From NCBI RefSeq assembly GCF_000018285.1, contig NC_009901.1, forward strand, positions 3,657,001-3,721,000: a stretch of 64,000 nt of DNA, in the 5' to 3' direction. Positions 37,689 to 48,426 of this stretch are shown here, in pieces (the stretch's first letter is position 1; each line of letters begins with the position of its first letter). The position numbers were made by a program, and so were the translations under genes. The notes under the pieces were generated by a model. It saw nothing but the letters and a program-made list of their open reading frames with translations. It was not told the DNA's origin and did no database searches. The stretch comes from Shewanella pealeana ATCC 700345 (GTDB lineage Bacteria > Pseudomonadota > Gammaproteobacteria > Enterobacterales > Shewanellaceae).

Positions 37689-37955
37689 TATACCCAAGCC
37701 ACCTCAAGATGCTCGTTTCAGAGCTCCCGTAGGATGGCTGAACAAGGCAGTGATTGAGGATAATGGTTATTCCCTTGTCGATATCACTAACGCAGTGCAG
37801 GTATTCTACGGGAGCTCCCGTAGGGCACGGCGAGAAGCAACATTTTTCTGTGTTATGAAATATTGAATTAGAATAACTAGTCCTACAATTTCATGCCTTG
37901 AACTCTGTCACTTCTCGACATGCTGAATCCTGCATCTTGAAGTTGTTTGGGTATA
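37689..37955. mobile_element. Non-coding 267-bp inverted-repeat element, copy B
   Basis: This is the reverse-complement copy of the element at 30.4 kb, equal in length and nearly identical. Its internal palindrome CTACGGGAGCTCCCGTAG is perfect over 18 bases. It begins 10 bases after a terminator hairpin and ends 8 bases before the amidohydrolase stop codon, so it appears to have landed between a gene and its terminator. Confidence 0.82.
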
Positions 37956-37963
37956 AAAAGCTA

Positions 37964-39343
37964 TTACAGGGTATTTTTATAGATCACGCCGTCTTTCATG
38001 ATGATCTTCATGGTCTCGATGCCATCACGCTTTGGTGCATCGAACCACTTTTCATTGGCGCCAATCACGCTCAAGTCTTCTAATGGGTTACCATCAACCA
38101 ATAACAGATCCGCATAAGCGCCCTCTTCGACAACTCCAAGTTTGCCCTCAAAGTAAGGATCCAGTACTTCACCCGCCAGCTTAACGATTTCACCGTTAAC
38201 CGATGTCATCGAAATCAAGGTGTAATGGTTACCAAAGAACTTCCCGCTCAGGTAGATAGAATGGTCGGCTTGCTGCTCACACGCCGCAACGCCACCAACA
38301 CAGTCCACATGGAAGCCTAGCTTAGGCTTATACTTGTTCACATTATCAATATAATTGCCAAATGCTGCCTGAGCAGTTTTGGCTTTACGCGCAGAAGCAG
38401 GGTTTGAATTAATGGCTTCTATTTCGCCTAAATAAGGTGAAAACGCCGTCATATTGGTGGTCATATAGGCGTCGTTTTTCTTCATTGCCTTATAAACATC
38501 TTTATCAAACATAAAAGCATGCTCTAAGGTTTTCACCCCGGCTTCTAAGTTTCGCAGCAGTGATACCTTACTGTAGGCATGTGACATGGCGTAGGAGCCA
38601 TAGGCATCTGCCACTTCAACTGCCGCCTGTAACTCTTCAAGCGAGTAAGCATTGAGCTGCCATGGGTCAAACGATGACGCCACGCCGCCGCTAGACATCA
38701 ACTTAATCTGTGTTGCCCCTTGCATATAGTTCTGGCGAGCACAGGCTTTAATGTCGCCGATACTGTCTGCGGTGCAGCTCATACCGAGTCGACCGCCTGA
38801 GGAGTTATGTCCATAGAAAGTTTCGTTAGGGGTGTTGAAATTACGAAAGTCGGCATGAGAGCCTGTCGGGCCAATAAATGCACCGGACGGATAAATACGC
38901 GGACCGATAAGTTCGCCGCTATCGATGGTTTTCTTAAGGCCAGCGCCCATCCCCCCCGCGTCACGCCATGTGGTAAAGCCTGACAGCAACGCCGAGTTTG
39001 CTCTGGCTGCAGAGCGTGCAGCCAACTCTTCCCAGTTGCGATTATTTTCAATATCCGGCAAAGAGGTGCCATTCATTTGCAAGTGACCGTGACCTTCAAT
39101 CAGTCCCGGCATTAATGTCATACCTTTACCGTCGATAACCTTGGCACCTTGCGCTGAAATCGCTTCGCTAGACACCTTGCTGATCTTATTATCCACCACT
39201 AACACTTGATAGTTTTCTAGCAACTCATCTTTCTTACCATCAAACACATTGACGTTAGTAAACAAGATTGACTCAGCACTAACAGAAAAAGCTAATGAGC
39301 AAGACACAGCAACAACAGACATCTTCAACGTTCGGTATTTCAT
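37964..39343 (-). CDS. Exported amidohydrolase-family metallohydrolase
   Basis: The 459-residue protein has a signal peptide (MKYRTLKMSVVAVSCSLAFS, cleavage near VSAES). It has the amidohydrolase fold seen in imidazolonepropionase-like and Xaa-Pro dipeptidase-like exported enzymes. Metal-site residues are visible in PGLIEGHGHLQ (HxH), TQIKLMSSGGVAS (Lys), MSHAYS and LEHAFM (His). The C-terminal ADLLLVDGNPLEDLSVI is typical. A peptide or N-acyl amino acid substrate is plausible, not shown. AGAGGTG precedes the ATG at 39343. Element copy B follows the stop by 8 bases. Confidence 0.85.
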   Translation of the reverse strand: MKYRTLKMSVVAVSCSLAFSVSAESILFTNVNVFDGKKDELLENYQVLVVDNKISKVSSEAISAQGAKVIDGKGMTLMPGLIEGHGHLQMNGTSLPDIENNRNWEELAARSAARANSALLSGFTTWRDAGGMGAGLKKTIDSGELIGPRIYPSGAFIGPTGSHADFRNFNTPNETFYGHNSSGGRLGMSCTADSIGDIKACARQNYMQGATQIKLMSSGGVASSFDPWQLNAYSLEELQAAVEVADAYGSYAMSHAYSKVSLLRNLEAGVKTLEHAFMFDKDVYKAMKKNDAYMTTNMTAFSPYLGEIEAINSNPASARKAKTAQAAFGNYIDNVNKYKPKLGFHVDCVGGVAACEQQADHSIYLSGKFFGNHYTLISMTSVNGEIVKLAGEVLDPYFEGKLGVVEEGAYADLLLVDGNPLEDLSVIGANEKWFDAPKRDGIETMKIIMKDGVIYKNTL

Positions 39344-39560
39344 TCGTGCACCTCTAGTTATCCATGCTTGGTGAGTTTTCACCTCGCGTAACATTCCATA
39401 CTTAAAAAAGCGTTACAAAATCAGCGACAACAAACACACTATTTGCCACTAACACTTCGTAAGCTAGGTTAAATTTTGAACCAAATCAAGGCTAGGTAAT
39501 AGCCATTTGATGACAGCTAATGACAGAATGGTAAATGAATTGTTTGATATCTGGTGCGTA

Positions 39561-40571
39561 TTAGTCGAATTGGCGACGGTACGCTGTAGGCGTCATCTGC
39601 ATTTGACGTTTAAACGCGCGGGTAAAATGTGCAGCGTCGGAGTAGCCCATTCTAATCGCGATGGAGGTGATCTTTAATGAAGGGCATTTTAATAAGTCCA
39701 AGGTTTGCTCCAGCACCATCTCCTCAATAATAGCGCCGTATTGAACACTTTCTTTCGCTAATCGGCGCTGTAAGGTTCTCACGTTCAATTGCAGAATTTG
39801 CGCCGCCATCTTGATAGGCAGCTTGCCCATAGACAAATAGGGCTGAATCGCCAACTTGAAGGTGCCTAAAAAGCAATCGCGTGATGGTATTGCTGCGATA
39901 GGATCTTTAGTGGAAATATAGGGGTGGCTAACAGGCGCCGTCATTAAGCTTTCTTCAATAGAGAAAGCCGTCACAGGTCTATTGGTAAAAAACTGACTCC
40001 GTGTTAGTTGCGGCAAAGTAGAAAACACGGCCTCATCAGCAGATTGGATCCCCACTTGCTTTGGTCGCCATTTATTAGAAGTGAGAGCAGATAAGAGTTC
40101 GCAGGTAAAAATAACGGAAAACAGTTCTGCATGGGTAAACCATGCCTCATCCACGCCCTCTTTTTCTCTCACCAACCACCAACTTCCTCCCGAGAACTGG
40201 GTATAAACATTAGTATGGGTAATGTTGGACTTTAGCTGCTTGGCAAACTCGTCTAATGCCTCTCTTAAAGACCCGCTCTGTGTCAGACGCCGGATAAACT
40301 CCGGAATATAGATATTCTTGCAGGCACTACTAATTAGTTGAATAAACTCTTGATGTTCTAATCTTTCTCCCAAGGCTTGGATCAGGTTTTTCACCGTATT
40401 TTCAGGTAAGTAATCATAATTACTTTCACTTGAATACAGATCAATCGGTACCTTTGCTTGCTGTAAGATCGGATAAATACTGCCTTCTAGCCCCCTCAGC
40501 AAGCTGGCAAAAAAGACCACATCTTGGCGCTGAATAAGCGCAATTGCGCCATTATTAGAATCCGACGGCAT
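39561..40571 (-). CDS. AraC-family transcriptional regulator
   Basis: The 336-residue protein has an N-terminal arabinose-binding-like domain of the OruR/ArgR type (about residues 20-205; SSACKNIYIPEFIRRLTQSGSLREALDEF) and a C-terminal AraC helix-turn-helix pair (about 235-335; LQLNVRTLQRRLAKE, then IAIRMGYSDAAHFTRAFKRQMQMTPTAYR). It lies upstream of the exported amidohydrolase gene on the same strand, 217 bases away, so that gene is a reasonable first target to consider. Confidence 0.88.
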   Translation of the reverse strand: MPSDSNNGAIALIQRQDVVFFASLLRGLEGSIYPILQQAKVPIDLYSSESNYDYLPENTVKNLIQALGERLEHQEFIQLISSACKNIYIPEFIRRLTQSGSLREALDEFAKQLKSNITHTNVYTQFSGGSWWLVREKEGVDEAWFTHAELFSVIFTCELLSALTSNKWRPKQVGIQSADEAVFSTLPQLTRSQFFTNRPVTAFSIEESLMTAPVSHPYISTKDPIAAIPSRDCFLGTFKLAIQPYLSMGKLPIKMAAQILQLNVRTLQRRLAKESVQYGAIIEEMVLEQTLDLLKCPSLKITSIAIRMGYSDAAHFTRAFKRQMQMTPTAYRRQFD

Positions 40572-40791
40572 AGTTTCTTCCTAAGTGACAGTTACTGCCT
40601 AAGTGATATTTTTATTTATAAATCAATATAGAAAGCCTGTCTATATAACCAGCGGCGCCGCTCTTCATCCTGATAAGATCCAAACCGCAACGTAAAGCAT
40701 ACTAGCCGCATGATAATAGTCGGTCTTCGCCACGCGACGAGCCTAGTTTGCGCCCCTTTGTATGGTATAATTGTTAGGTATCACTTTTTAG

Positions 40792-41100
<309 letters not shown>

Positions 41101-41117
41101 GCTTTCTTAGCGATAAC

Positions 41118-41143
41118 AAATGGAGCCAATCGGCTCCATTTTT
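41118..41143 (+). terminator. Intrinsic terminator of yfhL
   Basis: AAATGGAGCC pairs with GGCTCCATTT around a 4-base loop and is followed by T. It starts 17 bases after the stop. Confidence 0.88.
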
Positions 41144-41269
41144 GTTTTTAACATCTGTCACTCAAAAAACACTCATCGACTAATGACTTCGTTATCGTGA
41201 CAGCGTAAAATCTCGCCTCCTAAAGTGCTAGCCTAGCTTAGCGCTCGTTTATAAAGATATTAACTGCCC

Positions 41270-42988
41270 ATGTATTCTGCTCAGCACTGTTTTACCCCTT
41301 TTAAATCAGCTATCGATAGTTACGAGCTGCCACAGCGTTTTACCTTTCCGTTTTACTATGAGCCGCACCCGCTGTGTTTATTGGCTGCCTCAGAGCTACA
41401 AGAATACTTAACCACTCAAACTGACTGGCAGCATAACTTTGGCTTAGAGAATGATTCAAACAAGGATGCTGACACGGCTAAAACTGCGGCCATAGGTAAA
41501 ATGTTTGGTGTACTTATCGTGCGAAACCCAAGCGGACAGCTTGGGTATTTAGCGGCGTTTTCTGGCAAGTTAGCCGAGCAAAACCTACTCAATGGTTTTG
41601 TGCCCCCCGTGTTCGATATGTTAGCTGAGGAAAGCTTCTTTCATGGCGGCATGCAGGCGCTTAACCAGCTCACAGAGCAACTAGAAAGTGCCCAGAATAA
41701 TCCTGATATTGCTAGGCTGACTGCCGAGTTAGCTCAATTACGCAGCCAAGCAGAAAGTGAATTAGAGGCTATTCGTGCGCAAATCATTGAAAATCGCAAA
41801 GCGCGTAAACTTCGCCGCGCGAGTACTGAAAAGCTGCAAGACACAGACAAGCTAGCCGAGCTTAATGTGCAATTAGGTAAAGAAAGTGTCGCCGAGAAAT
41901 TCCATCTCAAAGCCACTAAACAAACTTGGGACACTCGATGCGATGAAGTTGCCACACAGCTTAACGCGCTAAAGGCTGAAATCTCGGCCATCAAAGCGAC
42001 CCGCGCCCAACAATCTAATGGTCTACAAAAACAGATCTTTGCCCAGTATCAGTTTTTAAATCAGGCTGATGAGCTAAAAGATCTCAACCAGATTTTTAAA
42101 GATAGCCCTACACAACAACCACCAGCCGGAGCCGGCGAGTGCGCTGCGCCTAAACTACTGCAATTTGCTTTTAGTCATGGTTTAACACCTATTGCTATGG
42201 CGGAGTTTTGGTGGGGGTTATCACCAAAGTCTGAAATCAAGCAACATAAAAACTTTTACGGTTCATGCCAGGGTAAATGCCAACCTATTTTAAGCCATAT
42301 GCTTGCTGGGATTGAGATGGATGAAAATCCATTGCTGACTAACCCTGCCGAAGGTAAATCGCTTGAGATTATCTATCAAGACGAGGTCATGGCAGTGGTT
42401 AACAAACCCGCCGAATTTCTGTCCGTACCCGGAAAAAATGTCACCGACTCTGTATATGCTCGCATGAAGGCGCAATTTCCACAGGCAACAGGTCCGCTTA
42501 TCGTTCATAGGCTGGATATGTCGACCTCAGGTTTAATGGTTATTGCACTGACTCGTGATGCCAACAAGTCTTTGGCGCAGCAGTTTATTGCCCGCACGGT
42601 AGAGAAGCGTTACCTGGCGCAGGTACCTGGTGTTGTGCTGGGTGAAAAAGGTGAGATCTGTTTGCCACTACGGGGCGATATTGATGACAGACCGAGACAA
42701 TTGGTCTGTTATGAGCACGGCAAGCATGCGCTAACTCATTGGCAGGTCAAGTCCCGCAGCAACGACGCCACTATGTTGTATTTGTATCCTCACACCGGAC
42801 GCACCCATCAACTTCGAGTGCATTGTGCTCATCATGAAGGCTTACATCTGCCAATTATTGGCGATGACCTTTATGGCAAGAAAGCAAACCGCTTACATCT
42901 ACATGCTCAGCGCTTAGTGCTAAATCACCCTGTTAGCAGAGAAAGATTAACTTTTGAGGTTGATGTCGATTTTAATCAAGAAGACTAA
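41270..42988 (+). CDS. Long RluA-family pseudouridine synthase
   Basis: The 572-residue protein is about twice the usual RluA length. The last 220 residues are the catalytic domain: EIIYQDEVMAVVNKPAEFLSVPG near residue 363, the catalytic-Asp motif VHRLDMSTSGLMV near 408, and HTGRTHQLRVH near 505. The N-terminal half holds a globular part, a long charged coiled coil (about 125-260) and the small Cys motif YGSCQGKCQPILSHML near 330. The RNA target is unknown; the extra domain may select it. A 14-bp tandem repeat starts at the stop codon. Confidence 0.88.
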   Translation: MYSAQHCFTPFKSAIDSYELPQRFTFPFYYEPHPLCLLAASELQEYLTTQTDWQHNFGLENDSNKDADTAKTAAIGKMFGVLIVRNPSGQLGYLAAFSGKLAEQNLLNGFVPPVFDMLAEESFFHGGMQALNQLTEQLESAQNNPDIARLTAELAQLRSQAESELEAIRAQIIENRKARKLRRASTEKLQDTDKLAELNVQLGKESVAEKFHLKATKQTWDTRCDEVATQLNALKAEISAIKATRAQQSNGLQKQIFAQYQFLNQADELKDLNQIFKDSPTQQPPAGAGECAAPKLLQFAFSHGLTPIAMAEFWWGLSPKSEIKQHKNFYGSCQGKCQPILSHMLAGIEMDENPLLTNPAEGKSLEIIYQDEVMAVVNKPAEFLSVPGKNVTDSVYARMKAQFPQATGPLIVHRLDMSTSGLMVIALTRDANKSLAQQFIARTVEKRYLAQVPGVVLGEKGEICLPLRGDIDDRPRQLVCYEHGKHALTHWQVKSRSNDATMLYLYPHTGRTHQLRVHCAHHEGLHLPIIGDDLYGKKANRLHLHAQRLVLNHPVSRERLTFEVDVDFNQED

Positions 42989-43042
42989 TTCAAGAAATAA
43001 AGTTCAAGAGATTAAGCTCAAGGGATTAAGTTTAAGAGGCTG
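42987..43042. repeat. 14-bp tandem repeat over the RluA-type gene stop codon
   Basis: There are four imperfect 14-base units: AATTCAAGAAATAA, AGTTCAAGAGATTA, AGCTCAAGGGATTA and AGTTTAAGAGGCTG. The first overlaps the last two bases of the stop codon TAA (42986-42988). Confidence 0.78.
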
Positions 43043-43132
43043 AATGTAATATACATTTAAAAGATTAGGCCAAAAAAGTAAGTCATGCATAACCGACAAG
43101 TGATGCATGACTCATTGAGCAAAAATTATCGA

Positions 43133-43645
43133 TTAGACAAGCGCTGGCTCTGCTTTTGCTTGTAACGCCTGCAGCGCCTGCGCCAACTTTTCAATTGCCA
43201 CTCGAATGGCAGCAGGCATGGCATCAAACTCGACGCTTAACAGCAAGTTTTTCACCTCGAGCCCTAACTCGGTATCGCCTTCAATACAAAGTTTACGCTG
43301 GAAAAACAAGGTATCAGGATCTTCTTTTGCCGCGGCAATCAGTAGCAAGTCTTTTGATTGTGCCGTAAAGGTGACTTCGGCCTCTTGCAGCTGACGAACT
43401 TGCCAAGTGTCGGTGTAAGTCACTTCAAATGTCAGGCCTAAATCTTCAATTTTAATCGCCACCCAGCGGCCATCTAGAAAGTCTAATTCTTCATCAGCAG
43501 CTTGCTCTGCTAGCAATAAACCTAAGATCCGCTTTAGTAACTCAGCTTTTAGCGTAAATGGCACGATAGCTAATGGACCCGCAATCACTTTGGGCCCGAT
43601 TTCGAGCACTTTATGAGCTAACTTGTGAGGAAAGAAACCTTGCAT
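43133..43645 (-). CDS. ubiT: UbiT, SCP2-domain factor of anaerobic ubiquinone synthesis
   Basis: UbiT is a lipid-binding accessory protein (YhbT in E. coli) of the O2-independent ubiquinone pathway. The 170-residue protein has an N-terminal stretch HKLAHKVLEIGPKVIAGPLAIVP and an SCP2 sterol-carrier-like domain (about residues 35-150; EELDFLDGRWVAIKIEDLGL, DTLFFQRKLCIEGDTELGLEVKN). It is divergent from ubiU-ubiV with 132 bases between starts, the standard arrangement in proteobacteria. The shared region has an FNR-like site. Confidence 0.92.
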   Translation of the reverse strand: MQGFFPHKLAHKVLEIGPKVIAGPLAIVPFTLKAELLKRILGLLLAEQAADEELDFLDGRWVAIKIEDLGLTFEVTYTDTWQVRQLQEAEVTFTAQSKDLLLIAAAKEDPDTLFFQRKLCIEGDTELGLEVKNLLLSVEFDAMPAAIRVAIEKLAQALQALQAKAEPALV

Positions 43646-43707
43646 GTAAATATGTATCCAAAATGAGGCAAAGAAGGGAATATTACCTAGATTTTATGAT
43701 CACAAAC

Positions 43708-43721
43708 CTGTTTTACATCAA
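43708..43721. promoter_or_regulatory. FNR-like site between ubiT and ubiU
   Basis: CTGTTTTACATCAA fits TTGAT-N4-ATCAA with a perfect right half and 3 of 5 matches in the left half. Its centre is 63 bases before the ubiU ATG. Anaerobic FNR control of ubiUV is reported for E. coli, so the position is sensible. Confidence 0.5.
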
Positions 43722-43777
43722 AAATATGATCTTCATTCCCTTTTAAACTCCTGTTTCAATATTTTTGGAGCATCCAT

Positions 43778-44779
43778 ATGGAATTACTGTGCCCCGCGGG
43801 AAATCTCGCATCCCTAAAAACCGCCCTTAATGCAGGTGCTGATGCGGTCTACCTCGGTCTGAAGGACGATACCAATGCACGGTCGTTTGCAGGTTTAAAT
43901 TTTACCCCTAAGAAACTTCAGCAAGCCGCCGAATATACAAAGAAGTGTGGCAAGAAGATATTTTTGACCATCAATACATTTCCTAAACCCGGTGAAGAAA
44001 GCCGCTGGTATCAAGCAATTGATCTTGCTGCAGATACAGGCGTTGACGCATTAATCATGGCGGACTTATCTTTACTCGATTACGCCCACAGTAAATACCC
44101 GCACCTGCCCTTACACCTTTCGGTACAAGCAAGCGCCACTAACTTAGGTGCACTTAAGCTTTATAAGGAAGAATTTAATATCGAGCGTGCCGTGCTGCCA
44201 CGGGTTTTATCGATGAAGCAAGTGCGCGACTTGGCCAAGGTCACTCCAGTAGATTTAGAAGTTTTTGCTTTCGGCAGCTTATGTATTATGGCTGAAGGCC
44301 GCTGCCACTTATCTTCTTATGTGACGGGGCAATCCCCCAACACTGGCGGCTCCTGCTCTCCAGCAAAGCATGTTCGTTGGCAGGAAGTGGGAAGCGATCG
44401 TTTAACCCTACTAAATGATGTACTAATCGACAAGTCAGGCTTAGATGAGCAGATGGGTTACCCTGTGGTATGTAAAGGCCGTTACACCACGACTGAAAAT
44501 AATACGCCAAGCCATATTCTTGAGTCACCTACAAGCCTTAACACCCTAAGCTTGCTGCCTGAACTTGCCAAAGCCAACGTGGTGTCGCTAAAGATTGAAG
44601 GCCGTCAACGTAGTCCTGCCTATGTAGAGCAAGTCACCAAAGTATGGCGCGCTGCTATCGATAGCTACATGTCTGCCCCCGAGAAATACCAGACACAGCG
44701 GGAGTGGGATCTTGCACTAGCAAAAGTCTCCGAAGGGCAAACTACCACACTTGGCGCATACGAGCGCAACTGGCAATAG
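43778..44779 (+). CDS. ubiU: UbiU, O2-independent ubiquinone hydroxylase subunit
   Basis: UbiU (YhbU, U32 family) forms a heterodimer with UbiV that hydroxylates the ubiquinone ring without oxygen, using prephenate as oxygen source. The 333-residue protein has the U32 motif EVFAFGSLCIMAEGRCHLSSYVTG near residue 165 and further Cys in GGSCSPAKHVRW and GYPVVCKGRY, the four ligands of its 4Fe-4S cluster. It is 23 bases upstream of ubiV and in operon with it. Confidence 0.95.
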   Translation: MELLCPAGNLASLKTALNAGADAVYLGLKDDTNARSFAGLNFTPKKLQQAAEYTKKCGKKIFLTINTFPKPGEESRWYQAIDLAADTGVDALIMADLSLLDYAHSKYPHLPLHLSVQASATNLGALKLYKEEFNIERAVLPRVLSMKQVRDLAKVTPVDLEVFAFGSLCIMAEGRCHLSSYVTGQSPNTGGSCSPAKHVRWQEVGSDRLTLLNDVLIDKSGLDEQMGYPVVCKGRYTTTENNTPSHILESPTSLNTLSLLPELAKANVVSLKIEGRQRSPAYVEQVTKVWRAAIDSYMSAPEKYQTQREWDLALAKVSEGQTTTLGAYERNWQ

Positions 44780-44802
44780 TCATAGGCTAAAAAGGACAAA
44801 TA

Positions 44803-45660
44803 ATGAAAATCTCACTTGGCCCATTGCAGTATTGCTGGGAAAAACAAAAAGTTAATACTTTTTACGACCAAGTCGCCCAAAGCGATATCCCTTTAATCTA
44901 TTTGGGTGAGACAGTGTGTAGCCGTCGTCGCCAGCTTAAGTTTGCAGATTACTTTGCACTGGCACAGATGCTAAAGGAGTCTGGTAAACAAGTGGTACTT
45001 TCCACTCTCGCTCTATTAGAAGCACCATCGGAATACAATGAACTGAAAAAGCATGTCGATAATGGCGAGTTTATGATTGAAGCCAACGATATGGGCGCCG
45101 TGCAGGCGGCAAAAGAGCGCAAGCTACCTTTTGTCTGCGGTCCAACAGTGAACAACTACAACTTTGCGACATTGAAGAAACTGCAGCAATGGGGTATGCA
45201 GCGATTTGTTATGCCGATTGAGTTATCAAAAGATTGGCTGACTCATGTTATCGAGGCTGAAAAGCCAACACCTTTTGAAGTTGAGGTCTTTGGTCATGGT
45301 TATCTGCCACTCGCTCACTCGGCGCGTTGCTTTACCGCCAGACAGCAAGGCTTACAGAAGGATGATTGCCAAATAGTCTGCTTGTCACACCCTAAGGGCT
45401 TACTGGCACAGACGATGGACGACCAGCCTTTACTGAGATTAAATGGCATTCAAACCCAATCGGCCAGTTTAATCGATCTGTCCAGTGAAGTTGACCAGAT
45501 GAAATTGATGGGAGTCGACTATTTCAGGGTGTCACCAACTAGTCTACAGAGTATTGAAATCGCTGAGCAGATCTTATTGCAACCAACAAGTGACAAAAGC
45601 TTAGCTTGTAACGGCTATTGGCATCAAAGCGCCGGCTTTAGCCAAGTGGTTTCCAACTAA
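44803..45660 (+). CDS. ubiV: UbiV, O2-independent ubiquinone hydroxylase subunit
   Basis: UbiV (YhbV) is the partner of UbiU. The 285-residue protein has a Cys in LGETVCSRRRQLKF near residue 38 and three more in HSARCFTARQQGLQKDDCQIVC near 175-197, matching the cluster ligands known in E. coli UbiV. The U32-like element EVEVFGHGYLPLAHSARC is present. Together with ubiT and ubiU it gives a complete anaerobic ubiquinone module. A terminator follows 39 bases after the stop. Confidence 0.95.
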   Translation: MKISLGPLQYCWEKQKVNTFYDQVAQSDIPLIYLGETVCSRRRQLKFADYFALAQMLKESGKQVVLSTLALLEAPSEYNELKKHVDNGEFMIEANDMGAVQAAKERKLPFVCGPTVNNYNFATLKKLQQWGMQRFVMPIELSKDWLTHVIEAEKPTPFEVEVFGHGYLPLAHSARCFTARQQGLQKDDCQIVCLSHPKGLLAQTMDDQPLLRLNGIQTQSASLIDLSSEVDQMKLMGVDYFRVSPTSLQSIEIAEQILLQPTSDKSLACNGYWHQSAGFSQVVSN

Positions 45661-45698
45661 ACAGATAACTTCTTTACCTAATCACTCATTCAATACCC

Positions 45699-45730
45699 AA
45701 GCCCGCTTATCAAAAATAAGTGGGCTTTTT
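45699..45730 (+). terminator. Intrinsic terminator of ubiU-ubiV
   Basis: AAGCCCGCTTAT pairs with ATAAGTGGGCTT (one G-T pair) around a 5-base loop, followed by a T run. Confidence 0.85.
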
Positions 45731-47237
<1,507 letters not shown>

Positions 47238-47248
47238 GTAATCGACTA

Positions 47249-47281
47249 AACAATAGGCGCTCTCGGGCGCTTATTGTTTTC
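47249..47281 (+). terminator. Intrinsic terminator of frmA
   Basis: AAACAATAGGCGC pairs with GCGCTTATTGTTT (one unpaired base) around a short loop and ends in T. It starts 12 bases after the stop. Confidence 0.8.
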
Positions 47282-47357
47282 AATACCTATCGGCATAAAT
47301 TCGCCATAAAAAAGCTCGATATTTCCCCTAAATCGATAGAGAAATATGCGTAACTGA

Positions 47358-48062
47358 CTAATTAGCTTTTTCGCCAGAGCTAGAGTCTAATTGACTATTT
47401 TTTATCACTAAGCAGGTCCAGAACAGAAATGTGCTTAGGCTGCCCCATTGAATAATGGCTGGCCACCATATTTCAGCTCTTGTCGATTCGGCCAACATTT
47501 CATTGTAAAAAGCGCTGTTACCTTGAGTAAAGCCCAGCTCTAGCAAAGGCAGCAATAGAAAAGAGGTCATCAACAGAAAAGCCGCTGCTGCACTAATAAG
47601 AGTCAGGACTGAGCGATGTGACTGTTTTGCCAGCAGCTGGTACAAGCCATAGAATATTAGGCTGCTACAACTAAAGATAAAAAAGTACTTAATCGCAATC
47701 ACATGTAGATGGTAAACATTGATAGGAAATAACCCCGTCGCAGCGAGAGCGAAATAACTCAGGCCTAAACTTGCATAAAATAGGTAACCCCAAGTAGAGG
47801 TATGCAGCTGTAGACTAAGCAAGCAAAAAAGCACCACACAAAGTCCACCAAAAAATAGCCCGCCATTAACAATCACCGCGTAATAAGAGTGACCATAACT
47901 TCCCAGTTCACTTAAGGTATTGCTAAAAAAATTAAAGCTTTCACCATCAAAGCGCTCAAACATTAGTAAGGATAAAACCAGCCCTAGCACCTGCCCAAAA
48001 ATACCAAGCATGCCGAACCTGAATGCTAACGTTGAAACTTTACTGTATTTCTTAACGAGCAT
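47358..48062 (-). CDS. DUF998-family membrane protein
   Basis: The 234-residue protein has six likely membrane helices (about residues 12-35, 57-82, 87-107, 121-141, 149-172 and 200-221). The segment FFSNTLSELGSYGHSYYAVIVNGGLFFGGL after the first helix is the DUF998 hallmark. The family has no proven role. It is a single leftward gene between frmA and a chemoreceptor gene. Confidence 0.75.
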   Translation of the reverse strand: MLVKKYSKVSTLAFRFGMLGIFGQVLGLVLSLLMFERFDGESFNFFSNTLSELGSYGHSYYAVIVNGGLFFGGLCVVLFCLLSLQLHTSTWGYLFYASLGLSYFALAATGLFPINVYHLHVIAIKYFFIFSCSSLIFYGLYQLLAKQSHRSVLTLISAAAAFLLMTSFLLLPLLELGFTQGNSAFYNEMLAESTRAEIWWPAIIQWGSLSTFLFWTCLVIKNSQLDSSSGEKAN

Positions 48063-48426
48063 AGTTCCCTATTAAATCTTTTTATTAACGTTTATTAATG
48101 TATATCGAATCGCTTGGCGGTAAAGAGGCATAGCTCAGAGTTTTAATAAACAGTGACGCCCCAAACATGTTACCTACTTGTTACTTTTATAATCTGCACG
48201 CTAGAAATTCAAGTCTATGACTAAAAATAATCTAAAAAACATCACTAAAAAAGAGATTAACTCCAAAAGCTTAACCAAATACAGTCAACAAAATTACTCA
48301 CGATGAACTGGCTTGAAAAAGCCTTTACCACAATGTAAACAACTGTATTAATGTTATATTATATGAGCTTGTGTTAATGCGTTGCGAGCAAATCGCAATA
48401 CTTTGCTGTCACACGGAATAATAATA
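48063..48426. other. Divergent gap, DUF998 gene | chemoreceptor gene
   Basis: These 364 AT-rich bases hold the promoters of both flanking genes. I see no repeat, hairpin or operator that I can support. Confidence 0.4.

Noticed and set aside
43133..45660. U32 'peptidase/collagenase' virulence function for the YhbU/YhbV genes
   Set aside because: The cysteine pattern and linkage to the SCP2 gene identify them as UbiU and UbiV, not proteases.
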